Positions 51,623-58,753 of a stretch of 64,000 nt of DNA are shown here, in pieces. The stretch is taken from positions 1-64,000 of the forward strand of contig SVHH01000001.1 in NCBI GenBank assembly GCA_015055945.1. Reading direction: 5' to 3'. The position numbers and the translations under genes were made by a program. Origin of the DNA: Clostridiales bacterium. Lineage in GTDB: Bacteria > Bacillota > Clostridia > Christensenellales > Borkfalkiaceae. Under the pieces are notes generated by a model. The model was not told the DNA's origin and did no database searches. It saw only the letters and a list, made by a program, of their open reading frames with translations. Within the stretch, counting starts at the first letter, position 1. Every line of letters begins with the position of its first letter.

Positions 51623-52441
51623 TTAAGCCGTTTTTTTGACAACTTTTTCTCTACGCTCTTTCCTTTTATGCGCAATATAAGACGGAAGATAAAACGCCGC
51701 GGGTACGATTATATACAAAACGTATATGATAATCGTTGTTATTACGTCTGGAACGTCCCCAAAAATCAAGGGTAAAAACGCACTGTTACCCCTAAAAAAC
51801 ATATAATCCGCATCAACCGCATAACTTACGATATTTGCAGGAATTGAGAAAATAAGTGCTGGTATTGACGCCAAAAATATTTGCCACCATTTTGTTACGC
51901 CGCTGAACGTGTGATAGCCGGTTGAGAGCATTGTTACCGCTGTAAATAAAAGTACGCCGTGGTACAAAAAAGTGTGCATTCCTATAAAAGAAATACAAGA
52001 ATAAAACGGCAAAACAGTCATAGGATAAGCAAAGTTTATCGCTCCGCCCATAAGCGCAATTGTGCAGACGTAACCGCACGCCGCCCATTTTATATTGCCT
52101 TTACCCCAAATAGCAAAAGGCATTGCGTACATATAAAGGCTGCAAGGATAGAGCGGTAAAACCCATTGCAAGTCCACTCCAATCGTTTTGCCCGTAGTGC
52201 TCTCATAGGTAATTTTAATAACTTCAATTATAGACACCGCCGCCCATAAAATTATATAGATTTTCTTTAATAAATGCTTTCTTTTAGTAGCCAAAACGCA
52301 CGCTAAAATTACAAGCGATAAAATAACCGCTGCAAAAACAAAATGCAATGGCGTAAACATCGTGCCAGGGATTTGATTTGCGGGCGCAAGAAAATCTTTA
52401 TGCGTAAAAAAATTTTGAATTAAGTAATTAAAGTCTTTCAT
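51623..52441 (-). CDS. YwaF/TIGR02206-like integral membrane protein
   Basis: A 272-residue protein with about seven membrane helices and a basic C-terminus (IAHKRKERREKVVKKT). The segment DLQWVLPLYPCSLYMYAMPF resembles the LPLHLCDLS motif of the YwaF family, and LYHGVLLFTAVTMLSTGYH fits the later helices. The family has no settled function. It is a single gene, flanked by a tRNA and the DUF1858 gene. The ATG is preceded by no strong ribosome binding site (AGATAAGG about 13 bases away). Confidence 0.78.
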   Translation of the reverse strand: MKDFNYLIQNFFTHKDFLAPANQIPGTMFTPLHFVFAAVILSLVILACVLATKRKHLLKKIYIILWAAVSIIEVIKITYESTTGKTIGVDLQWVLPLYPCSLYMYAMPFAIWGKGNIKWAACGYVCTIALMGGAINFAYPMTVLPFYSCISFIGMHTFLYHGVLLFTAVTMLSTGYHTFSGVTKWWQIFLASIPALIFSIPANIVSYAVDADYMFFRGNSAFLPLIFGDVPDVITTIIIYVLYIIVPAAFYLPSYIAHKRKERREKVVKKTA

Positions 52442-52561
52442 TTACTAAACCTTATCTTATGTGTAATAAACTATGTTTACCACCATTAAAAGATTACTTT
52501 TTTATTATATAGAAAGCAAAAAAAGATGTCAAGAAAATATAAAAATAAACGTGTAAAAAAG

Positions 52562-52590
52562 AAAAAGTGTGCTACTTGCACACTTTTTTT
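52562..52590. terminator. Terminator after tRNA-Gly
   Basis: AAAAGTGTGC/GCACACTTTT stem with a five-base loop and T-runs on both strands. Confidence 0.88.
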
Positions 52591-52594
52591 TGTT

Positions 52595-52668
52595 TGGAGC
52601 GGGTGATGAGAATCGAACTCACGACCACAGCTTGGGAAGCTGTTGTTTTGCCATTAAACTACACCCGC
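52595..52668 (-). tRNA. tRNA-Gly, anticodon CCC
   Basis: Folds as a cloverleaf on the minus strand: acceptor GCGGGTG/CACCCGC, anticodon stem ACAGC/GCTGT with loop TTCCCAA (anticodon CCC), T-arm GTGAG-TTCGATT-CTCAT, discriminator T and encoded CCA (52595-52597). It has its own promoter, a leader hairpin and a terminator. Confidence 0.95.
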
Positions 52669-52669
52669 G

Positions 52670-52693
52670 CGTTTTGCGCCTACGCGCAAAACG
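52670..52693 (-). promoter_or_regulatory. Perfect leader hairpin one base from the tRNA-Gly 5' end
   Basis: CGTTTTGCGC-CTAC-GCGCAAAACG, ten perfect pairs. In the precursor tRNA it would stack almost directly on the acceptor stem at the RNase P cleavage site. Confidence 0.7.
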
Positions 52694-52707
52694 AATATTG
52701 TAAAAAT

Positions 52708-52736
52708 ATTATACTATTTTAATTTTTAAATGTAAA
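52708..52736 (-). promoter_or_regulatory. Sigma-A promoter of tRNA-Gly
   Basis: Minus strand TTTACA (complement of 52731-52736), 17 bases, TATAAT (complement of 52708-52713). Confidence 0.78.
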
Positions 52737-52762
52737 CTAAATAAAAAACAAAAAATTTTATT

Positions 52763-53743
52763 TTACAAAATAAGACACAACACAAGGTACAGTAGCGGAA
52801 TGGTAGCAACTGATAAAACGGTTGTTCCAAGCGTGTAAATCGTGCCGTTTTCCACGTCCCCCTTAACGCTGTCCCCTATTGCCGTTGAAAGTGCCGCGGT
52901 GGGCATTGCAAAGGCTATGAACATAGTGTTTACCATATCAACACCAAAACCGATAATTAAGTCAAGGAGCATAGTTATCGCTACGCAAACCACTGGCATA
53001 AGAACGAGTTTGATAAAAGAAACGTAATACATCTTCCAAGAAGAAAATAGTTTTGAGAACTTAATTCCGCCCATCTTCATACCGAGAATAGTCATTGAAA
53101 TAGGCGTAACGATGCCTTTTAAGTAATCGGAATATTTAAGCGCTTCGGGGAAAACCTTTTTTAAGCCGCAAAGGTTTAAGATGATACCGATAATAAAGGC
53201 AACTAGTACGGGGTTAAAGAGTATTTTCTTCCAGTCAACCTTGCTTTTATCACCAGATAACAGCGGTGTTCCTATCATATAGATAAGGGTGTTGTTTACG
53301 ATATTTACCACAACGATATAGGTTGCAACTAAACTTTCTCCGCCAAAAACTGCAATAGCAAGCGGAATACCTAAAAAGCCGTTGTTAGAAAAAATTGCGC
53401 AAAAGCGCTCCATTCCTTTGACCTTTTTACTCCAAAGTTTATCGCCGTTATCTTCGCCCTTATATTTAGTTGCTAAGGGTGCGGAAATAAAGAAGAAAAC
53501 CAAGGTTAAAACAGTAGAAATTAAAACCGTCCACAAAAGATTAGTAATGGTTTCGCCGTTAAAGTCTACGCTAAGCGTTCCTGATAAAATCAAAAACGGC
53601 ATACCGACGTACATAAGTAATTTAGACAAAACGCCAGAATCTTCTTGCTTTAAAAGTTTGCATTTAACCAAAATAAACCCAGGTATAGCAAGTGCAAGAA
53701 AGATTACAACGTTTATTAACATAGGTAAAAATGCGTCGCCCAT
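52763..53743 (-). CDS. AEC-family membrane transporter (auxin efflux carrier type) 1
   Basis: A 326-residue membrane protein with about ten helices in two inverted halves. The N-terminal INVVIFLALAIPGFILVKC, the KLLMYVGMPFLILSGTLS helix and the FNPVLVAFIIGIILNLCGL helix are typical of AEC carriers, as is the TMLLDLIIGFGVDMVNTMF to AMPTAALSTAIGD segment. Bacterial members export or import small organic acids such as malate or malonate. The substrate is not deducible. A second AEC gene lies 1.5 kb upstream in the same direction, with the chromate-transporter pair between. Confidence 0.88.
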   Translation of the reverse strand: MGDAFLPMLINVVIFLALAIPGFILVKCKLLKQEDSGVLSKLLMYVGMPFLILSGTLSVDFNGETITNLLWTVLISTVLTLVFFFISAPLATKYKGEDNGDKLWSKKVKGMERFCAIFSNNGFLGIPLAIAVFGGESLVATYIVVVNIVNNTLIYMIGTPLLSGDKSKVDWKKILFNPVLVAFIIGIILNLCGLKKVFPEALKYSDYLKGIVTPISMTILGMKMGGIKFSKLFSSWKMYYVSFIKLVLMPVVCVAITMLLDLIIGFGVDMVNTMFIAFAMPTAALSTAIGDSVKGDVENGTIYTLGTTVLSVATIPLLYLVLCLIL

Positions 53744-53768
53744 AATAAAAACTATCTCCTTTATTTAA

Positions 53769-54380
53769 TTAAAACACACCGTACATAAGCACGCCTAAAA
53801 GCGCGGAAATTACAATTAGTACAATGGGTGAAATTTTCTTTTTAGTTACTTCTTTATACACGACGTGCGTCAGTGCAATAAGAGCAAAAATTATCAGTGC
53901 TTTCCAGTCGAAAACGACTGTATCATAAAGCGTTTGCAAGGAAAGAATTACCGATAAAAACATAGTAATTGCCGTGCCGATAATCAGCCCAACTGCAACT
54001 GGCCTTATGCCGTTTAAGAACGCCTTTACGCCTTCAAAACGGACTAAGCCTTTTATGAGTGCAGCGATGAGTAAAATTATTATAAACGACGGTAAAACTA
54101 CGCCGAGCGTTGCACAGCAAGCCCCTAATAACCTAACCCCAAAACCGCCTAGCGTTGCGCCTTGCTCTGCACCTACGAAAGTTGCCATATTGATTGCAAT
54201 AGGCCCGGGGGTTGATTCCGCAACGGCGATAAAATTCATAACTTCTTCATAAGTCATCCAGCCGTGCGCAATCACTTCTTCGGTAACGAGCGGAATCATA
54301 GCGTACCCGCCACCGAAAGATACGGCGCCGATCTTAAAGAAGGTCAAAAATAATTCAAGCATCATCTCAAAGATTTCCAT
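53769..54380 (-). CDS. Chromate transporter family, half-size subunit 2
   Basis: A 203-residue, single CHR-domain membrane protein with the signature TFFKIGAVSFGGGYAMIPLV, followed by AVAESTPGPIAINMATFVG and six hydrophobic stretches. Short CHR proteins work in pairs, and its partner (54380-54994) overlaps by one base. Despite the name, the native substrate in anaerobes is unknown. Both halves carry the FGGGYAMI and STPGPIA motifs. Confidence 0.92.
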   Translation of the reverse strand: MEIFEMMLELFLTFFKIGAVSFGGGYAMIPLVTEEVIAHGWMTYEEVMNFIAVAESTPGPIAINMATFVGAEQGATLGGFGVRLLGACCATLGVVLPSFIIILLIAALIKGLVRFEGVKAFLNGIRPVAVGLIIGTAITMFLSVILSLQTLYDTVVFDWKALIIFALIALTHVVYKEVTKKKISPIVLIVISALLGVLMYGVF

Positions 54381-54994
54381 TATTTTTTACCCCCTTTTTT
54401 AACTACGCGCGTTTTAGAAGGGTTTTTCTTTTGCTTAAAATATGCGATTAAATATACGATAAGCCCTACTAGCCCACCGATTAAAATCAAGAATATGGAA
54501 GAAAAATCTACGGCAAAAAGGGTTATGCACACAAGCGCAATTACCGTTAAAATAGAAAGCGTTAAACTGAGCGCGTTTTTTTTCAAACTCTTGAACATCT
54601 TTAAGCCCGCTGAGAGTATGATAAACGCAACGCCCGCTTGAATTCCGTGGAAAGCGTATTGCACCCACTTGAATTTTAAAAACGCGTCGAAGAAAAGTGA
54701 AATTGTTAAAATGATTGCAAGCGACGGCAAAACCATGCCGAAAGTGGCAAAAATTGAGCCGAGCACTCCCCCAACCTTATAACCGATATAGGTTGCACTA
54801 TTTATGGCGATAGGTCCAGGGGTTGATTCTGCAATAGCAATTAAATCTAAAAAATCTTCGTGAGTGGTCCACTTTTTCTTTTCAACGAACTCTCTTTCCA
54901 TAACGGCAATCATAGCGTAACCGCCGCCGAAAGTAAACAGCCCGATTTTGAAAAAGGTTAAGAATAATAAAAGTAAAGTTTTAAACTTTTTCAT
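54380..54994 (-). CDS. Chromate transporter family, half-size subunit 1
   Basis: A 204-residue single CHR-domain protein, partner of the next gene. The start at 54994 (MKKFKTLLLLFLTFFKIGLF) is preferred because GGAG lies 9 bases upstream; an earlier ATG at 55018 lacks one. Motifs FTFGGGYAMIAVMEREFVEK and AIAESTPGPIAINSATYIG match subunit 2. The C-terminus is very basic (KKNPSKTRVVKKGGKK), a likely cytoplasmic tail. A palindrome in the promoter region suggests regulation. Confidence 0.92.
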   Translation of the reverse strand: MKKFKTLLLLFLTFFKIGLFTFGGGYAMIAVMEREFVEKKKWTTHEDFLDLIAIAESTPGPIAINSATYIGYKVGGVLGSIFATFGMVLPSLAIILTISLFFDAFLKFKWVQYAFHGIQAGVAFIILSAGLKMFKSLKKNALSLTLSILTVIALVCITLFAVDFSSIFLILIGGLVGLIVYLIAYFKQKKNPSKTRVVKKGGKK

Positions 54995-55039
54995 TACTTT
55001 CTCCGTTAAATCGATCATCTTTTTTTATTTTAGCACAAA

Positions 55040-55070
55040 TGTAGATTAAAAAGCAAATAAATAATCTACA
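55040..55070. promoter_or_regulatory. Inverted repeat in the promoter region of the chromate-transporter pair
   Basis: TGTAGATTA (55040-55048) and TAATCTACA (55062-55070), a perfect 9-base inverted repeat with 13 bases between, next to TTGCTT-18-TAAAAT on the minus strand. It looks like a dimeric repressor site. Confidence 0.45.
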
Positions 55071-55144
55071 TATAAATAATCAAAAAGACAGAAGTTAACT
55101 ACACCCAAAATTTAGACACTTCTTTATAGCCTTTTAGGTACAAT

Positions 55145-55178
55145 AAAAGCGCGCTTTCATAATGAAAACGCGCTTATT
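55145..55178 (-). terminator. Terminator after AEC gene 2
   Basis: AAGCGCGCTTTCAT/ATGAAAACGCGCTT stem with one mismatch and T-runs on the minus strand. Confidence 0.85.
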
Positions 55179-55199
55179 ATTATAATTTTTAAGTAAACT

Positions 55200-56219
55200 T
55201 TAGAAAGTTACGCCCAAAAGATTTTGTGCTATTGAGAATACAATAGGCAATGTTACGAGCGCCATTATGTATGAAACAAAACAGTTTTTTGCGCCTTCCG
55301 TGCTGTCAATACCAACCGATTCTGGGTATACAACCGTGTTCATACCAACGGGCATTGATACGGCGAGAATTGAAAGGAATGCAATTCTACTAAACAAATC
55401 TCCGCTCCAGCCACAAAGGTGAATAATGAAGAAAATTACACCAACGATTGCTGGATAAACGAGTAATCTTATCACTCCAATAAGGTAAGGCTTAAAGGAA
55501 GTGAAAAGTTTTCCGAAAGGTACTCCGGCAAGCACTGCACCCGTTATCAACATTGCGGGCGCACTTTGACAATTTGCAGCGGGAGTAACAAGTTTCTTAA
55601 AGAAAGGCGGGATTTCAAAACCTAAACCGCTTGATAAAAGCCCTAAAGCAACGCCTACGTAAACACCTATCATAGGCGGACAGTAAAGGAAAGAAATTTT
55701 CTTTATAAAACTTACTTTTCCTTCTTTCTTTAACAAACCGTTTGCTTGTTCGGGTGTTTGCGTTAAAACGTGATAACCGTAAGAATAGATTGCAACACAC
55801 ATAGGCACGCAGAACAAAATCATCATTGCTTTTGCTTCAGCACCGAAAATTCCGTCAACTAACGGATATCCAAAATAACCTATGTTACCAAAAGCGAAAG
55901 TGTACATAAACACGTTTCTATGATATTTATCTTTTGAAAGAGCGCGTGAAAACGGAATGCCCAAAAAGATAGCAACGAAAGTAATGAGTACGCCAAAAAG
56001 TAACATTACTAAATACTTTTCTATATCTTGAACGTTTACAACCGAAGATAAACTTATTATAGAATATGCGGGCGCAAAAAGGTTAACTAAAAGTTTAGCC
56101 AAAACCTTTCTACCGCCATCAGTTATAATGTTCTTTTTACGGAAAAAGTAACCTATTAAAATAAAAGCAATCAATATAAATGCTTGCTCAAAAGTTGTTA
56201 AAAAAAGTTGAAAATCCAT
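55200..56219 (-). CDS. AEC-family membrane transporter 2
   Basis: A 339-residue membrane protein of the same family as 52763-53743 but only distantly similar. It has the AEC start (EQAFILIAFILIGYFFRKK), the KLLVNLFAPAYSIISLSS helix and the second-half AILAVSMPVGMNTVVYPESV segment. About ten helices. Single gene with its own terminator; AAGGA 7 bases before the ATG. Likely an organic-acid carrier; substrate unknown. Confidence 0.88.
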   Translation of the reverse strand: MDFQLFLTTFEQAFILIAFILIGYFFRKKNIITDGGRKVLAKLLVNLFAPAYSIISLSSVVNVQDIEKYLVMLLFGVLITFVAIFLGIPFSRALSKDKYHRNVFMYTFAFGNIGYFGYPLVDGIFGAEAKAMMILFCVPMCVAIYSYGYHVLTQTPEQANGLLKKEGKVSFIKKISFLYCPPMIGVYVGVALGLLSSGLGFEIPPFFKKLVTPAANCQSAPAMLITGAVLAGVPFGKLFTSFKPYLIGVIRLLVYPAIVGVIFFIIHLCGWSGDLFSRIAFLSILAVSMPVGMNTVVYPESVGIDSTEGAKNCFVSYIMALVTLPIVFSIAQNLLGVTF

Positions 56220-56243
56220 TGTTAATCCTTAAAGTTTACATAT

Positions 56244-56280
56244 AATCACAGCCGAAAAAGTTCGGCTGTGATTATTATTT
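56244..56280. terminator. Terminator after the YjbQ gene
   Basis: AATCACAGCCGAA/TTCGGCTGTGATT perfect 13-base stem with a four-base loop, ending the SIS-TIM-YjbQ operon. T-run is stronger on the plus strand, though no plus-strand gene is near. Confidence 0.85.
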
Positions 56281-56294
56281 TTTATTAAAGTAAA

Positions 56295-56921
56295 TTATCT
56301 TTTCCATTGTATGTCGTAGTGAACGTCATAACCCTTTTCTTCAGGAGTGAACTTACGGGTAGTGGTATCAACTACTTCACCATTGTTGTATTTTCTGTCG
56401 TTAATCTTTTCTTGAGTAGTACCCATAACGGTTACGTTAAGTTGACGATGACGTGCACGAACTTGGTCCCAGTCAATGAAGTAAACGTGAGCGAATTCAC
56501 CGCCGTCTAAAACGCCGTCTTTCAAGGTCATGGTTTCGCTTCTGCCGAAGAATACTGAACGAAGGTGACCATCGGTGTTAAGAGAAGTTCTATCACCAGG
56601 TTCGTTTACGTATCTACCGAATTGAGCGTGGATAGGACCGGGGTGCATATATTCGTTAGTTTCAGAATAGTCAGGAACGAGTTTTTGCATGATCTTTAAG
56701 ATATCGTGTTGGAGATATTCTAAGTCATACTTGTCGAAGTCGTGTGAGCATTCTTGAATCATAACAGAGCAAGTGGTGTGGTGTGATGCAATAGCAACAG
56801 TACCGTTCTTAATGCCTGATTCAGCAACGATTTTTAAAACGTCGCTAGTTACGTCGTGGAAAGTAGGTCTCCAACCCTTAGATTGAAGTTCGATTTCCTT
56901 TTGAAATACTTTGAATTCCAT
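56295..56921 (-). CDS. YjbQ/UPF0047-family protein, extended form
   Basis: A 208-residue protein of the YjbQ family, whose usual length is about 135-140. Family motifs are clear: IASHHTTCSVMIQE (HxTT), the DGHLRSVFFGRSETMTLKDG segment and FAHVYFIDWDQVRARHRQL. Extra sequence lies in the middle (HDILKIMQKLVPDYSETNEY) and at the C-terminus. Some members have weak thiamin-phosphate synthase activity, but the native role is unknown. It is the third gene behind a SIS isomerase-like and a triosephosphate-isomerase-like gene, hinting at carbohydrate metabolism. AAGGAG precedes the ATG. Confidence 0.88.
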   Translation of the reverse strand: MEFKVFQKEIELQSKGWRPTFHDVTSDVLKIVAESGIKNGTVAIASHHTTCSVMIQECSHDFDKYDLEYLQHDILKIMQKLVPDYSETNEYMHPGPIHAQFGRYVNEPGDRTSLNTDGHLRSVFFGRSETMTLKDGVLDGGEFAHVYFIDWDQVRARHRQLNVTVMGTTQEKINDRKYNNGEVVDTTTRKFTPEEKGYDVHYDIQWKR

Positions 56922-56960
56922 AGTAATTCTCCTTATAAAATGTTTTTTATTTTTATTTTT

Positions 56961-57662
56961 TTATTTATTTCTTTCATCATAGGCCTTACGAACAGCCGCA
57001 ATCATTTCTTCAGCAAGTGCTAAAGGATTTTCAGCCTTTGCGATTGCTGATGAACAGCCTGATGCTGATGCACCTGCTTTAATGATGTTATAGCAGTCTT
57101 GACCTTTGGTGATACCTGCTGACGGGAAAGGTTTAATATCAGGGTTGATTTCACGAATAACCTTGATAACTTCGTCAACGTATTCTTTATCAGCGGGCTT
57201 ACCAGTACCGATAAGTTCAGTGGGTTCAGCAACTAAGATGTTCGGGCCGAGTTTTGCGATTGCCTTAACTTCTTCAATAGAGTCAGCGCAAACCATAGTT
57301 GCTAAGCCTAAATCATCCGCACGCTTAATAGCCGCTTCAATTTCTTCTAAGGTAAGTTTTCTTTCAGCGTGGTTGAGCATTACGCCAACAGCGCCAGCAG
57401 CCTTAACCGCTTCGGGAAGGGTTCTACCCATACCGCGACCAACGGGAATGCTATCCATATGTTGAGAGTATACGTGAACTCTCTTAACGTTTTTAGCAAC
57501 GTTGTAAATTTCAGTATCAGGGATATCTAAAATAACGTCAACGTCGTACTTTTCAGCGAGTTTATCAAGTCCTTTTGCCATTTCTACAAGCGTTTCGCCG
57601 TACATATAGCACTTAGGACCATATTCAAAGAAAGGTTCAGTAATCTTGTAATTTTTATTCAT
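56961..57662 (-). CDS. Triosephosphate isomerase-family protein (archaeal-type, short)
   Basis: A 233-residue TIM-barrel protein resembling the short archaeal TpiA type. Visible parts: Lys in FFEYGPKCYM (equivalent of the substrate-binding lysine), His in VHVYSQHMDSI (catalytic), VGVMLNHAERKLTLEEIEA, Glu in LVAEPTELIGTGKPAD (catalytic), and the phosphate loops GITKG and GASASGCSSAI. Active-site residues are present. Because it is in an operon with a sugar-phosphate isomerase-like gene and not with gap-pgk-gpm, it may be a specialised isomerase for another three- or four-carbon phosphate rather than the glycolytic enzyme. Confidence 0.85.
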   Translation of the reverse strand: MNKNYKITEPFFEYGPKCYMYGETLVEMAKGLDKLAEKYDVDVILDIPDTEIYNVAKNVKRVHVYSQHMDSIPVGRGMGRTLPEAVKAAGAVGVMLNHAERKLTLEEIEAAIKRADDLGLATMVCADSIEEVKAIAKLGPNILVAEPTELIGTGKPADKEYVDEVIKVIREINPDIKPFPSAGITKGQDCYNIIKAGASASGCSSAIAKAENPLALAEEMIAAVRKAYDERNK

Positions 57663-57705
57663 AAGTTTTCTCCTTAAACTTAATTTTCTATAATTTTCCT
57701 TGCTT

Positions 57706-57794
57706 TAAACGTATGTTTTTTAAGTAACAAGGTATTATTTATAACACTTTTGAAAGTGCAAACACAAAGCAGTAACGCCGTATATATGGCTTAA
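57706..57794 (-). repeat. Nested-palindrome 3'-UTR element, partial copy 5 (after the SIS gene)
   Basis: Three bases after the SIS stop codon in transcription direction. It keeps the conserved end CAAAGCAGTAACGCCGTATATATGGCTTAA but the interior is reduced; CACTTT/GAAAGTG forms the tip and CCTTG/CAAGG a distal pair. It fills the gap before the triosephosphate-isomerase-like gene, inside the operon. Confidence 0.65.
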
Positions 57795-57796
57795 AA

Positions 57797-58393
57797 TTAT
57801 TTTTTGTTAAGTCTTTCACCTACCGCTCCACCCGGATGAATGAGCGCAAATTGTTCGTTCTTAAAACCAGTTTCTTCGATAAGAGCGGTTTGAAGAGCGT
57901 GGCAGATCATACAAAGAGCAGTGGTTGAAGTAGTGCCTTGTGAGTTGTATTTATCAGTTTCTCTATTAACGTATTGTTTAATAACAGCGTCAGCAGAAAG
58001 TGCTAAGGGAGATTCCATATTTTCGGTAATAGAAATAATCTTTACGCCCTTTGCTTTACAAATATCAATGATAGGAAGAAGTTCCTTAGTCTTGCCGCCA
58101 CGAGATGCGAAAACCATAACGTCCCCTTCTTGTAAAAAGCCGGTTGCACCGTGAACTGCTTCTGCGGGAGAAATAAATCTTGCAGGCTGATCAATACAGC
58201 ACATAAGGTGTGCTAAGTGTTGACAAATGATGCCTGAGTGACCGCAACCGCAAGTACCGATTCTGGGTGCGTTCTTAAGAAGTTCAACAGCCTTTGAGAA
58301 CTGTTCTTCATCTAAATAAGCGAGCATGTTAGTAATACATTCCGCTTCAATTTGATATGCTTGTTTTACTGCACTTAAAGTTTCTTTTTGCAT
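57797..58393 (-). CDS. SIS-domain sugar-phosphate isomerase-like protein (KdsD/GutQ type)
   Basis: A 198-residue SIS-domain protein that probably isomerises or binds a phosphosugar. The start at 58393 (MQKETLSAVKQAYQIEAECI) is preferred over an upstream TTG. The fold is marked by RIGTCGCGHSGIICQHLAH, GDVMVFASRGGKTKELLP (SRxGxT-like), IISITENMESPLA and the KpsF/GutQ-type end HPGGAVGERL. No CBS domains follow, so it is the short form. First gene of the SIS-TIM-YjbQ operon with a strong promoter. Confidence 0.88.
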   Translation of the reverse strand: MQKETLSAVKQAYQIEAECITNMLAYLDEEQFSKAVELLKNAPRIGTCGCGHSGIICQHLAHLMCCIDQPARFISPAEAVHGATGFLQEGDVMVFASRGGKTKELLPIIDICKAKGVKIISITENMESPLALSADAVIKQYVNRETDKYNSQGTTSTTALCMICHALQTALIEETGFKNEQFALIHPGGAVGERLNKK

Positions 58394-58462
58394 AATAACC
58401 AACCGTAATTTTTTTATTTGTTTTTTACTGAACAAAGTCAATAAAAAGCCATAGTTATATTG

Positions 58463-58491
58463 AGTATAACACTTATAACAAATATTGTCAA
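58463..58491 (-). promoter_or_regulatory. Sigma-A promoter of the SIS-TIM-YjbQ operon
   Basis: Minus strand TTGACA (complement of 58486-58491), 17 bases, TATACT (complement of 58463-58468): near-consensus. Leader of about 62 nt. Confidence 0.82.
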
Positions 58492-58567
58492 TTATTTAAT
58501 TTAATTTATACAATTTAAAAGTAAAAAACCACGGTAAAAATCTTTTTCCCGTAGTTTATTTTTGTAT

Positions 58568-58748
58568 AGGCTTTGTAACTGAGAATAGTTGATTTAGCAA
58601 AAATTATTTTTGCACTTGACGAGAAAAATGCAAGAAAGACGAGCGTTTTGCAAGGGAGCATACCCTTTGCGGTCTGTAACCGAGAAAAACGCGAAGTATT
58701 TCACAGTAGTTTTCCGTCAAAAATCAATTAGATGAAGTGAAAAAGCCT
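58568..58748 (-). repeat. Structured 3' element directly after trxB
   Basis: A 181-base nested palindrome starting five bases after the trxB stop codon. Stems: AGGCTTT/AAAAGCCT (ends), TTGATTT/AAATCAA (58589-58595 / 58721-58727), TTGAC/GTCAA (58616-58620 / 58716-58720), GCGTTTT/AAAACGC (58643-58649 / 58686-58692), GCAAGGG/CCCTTTGC (58650-58656 / 58663-58670), plus a local GCAAAAA/TTTTTGC hairpin (58597-58613). Sequence differs from the pfkA/pnp family. It could be a 3'-UTR element, a small RNA or a miniature mobile element. It fills the 312-base gap with the SIS promoter. Confidence 0.7.
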
Positions 58749-58753
58749 TTTTA

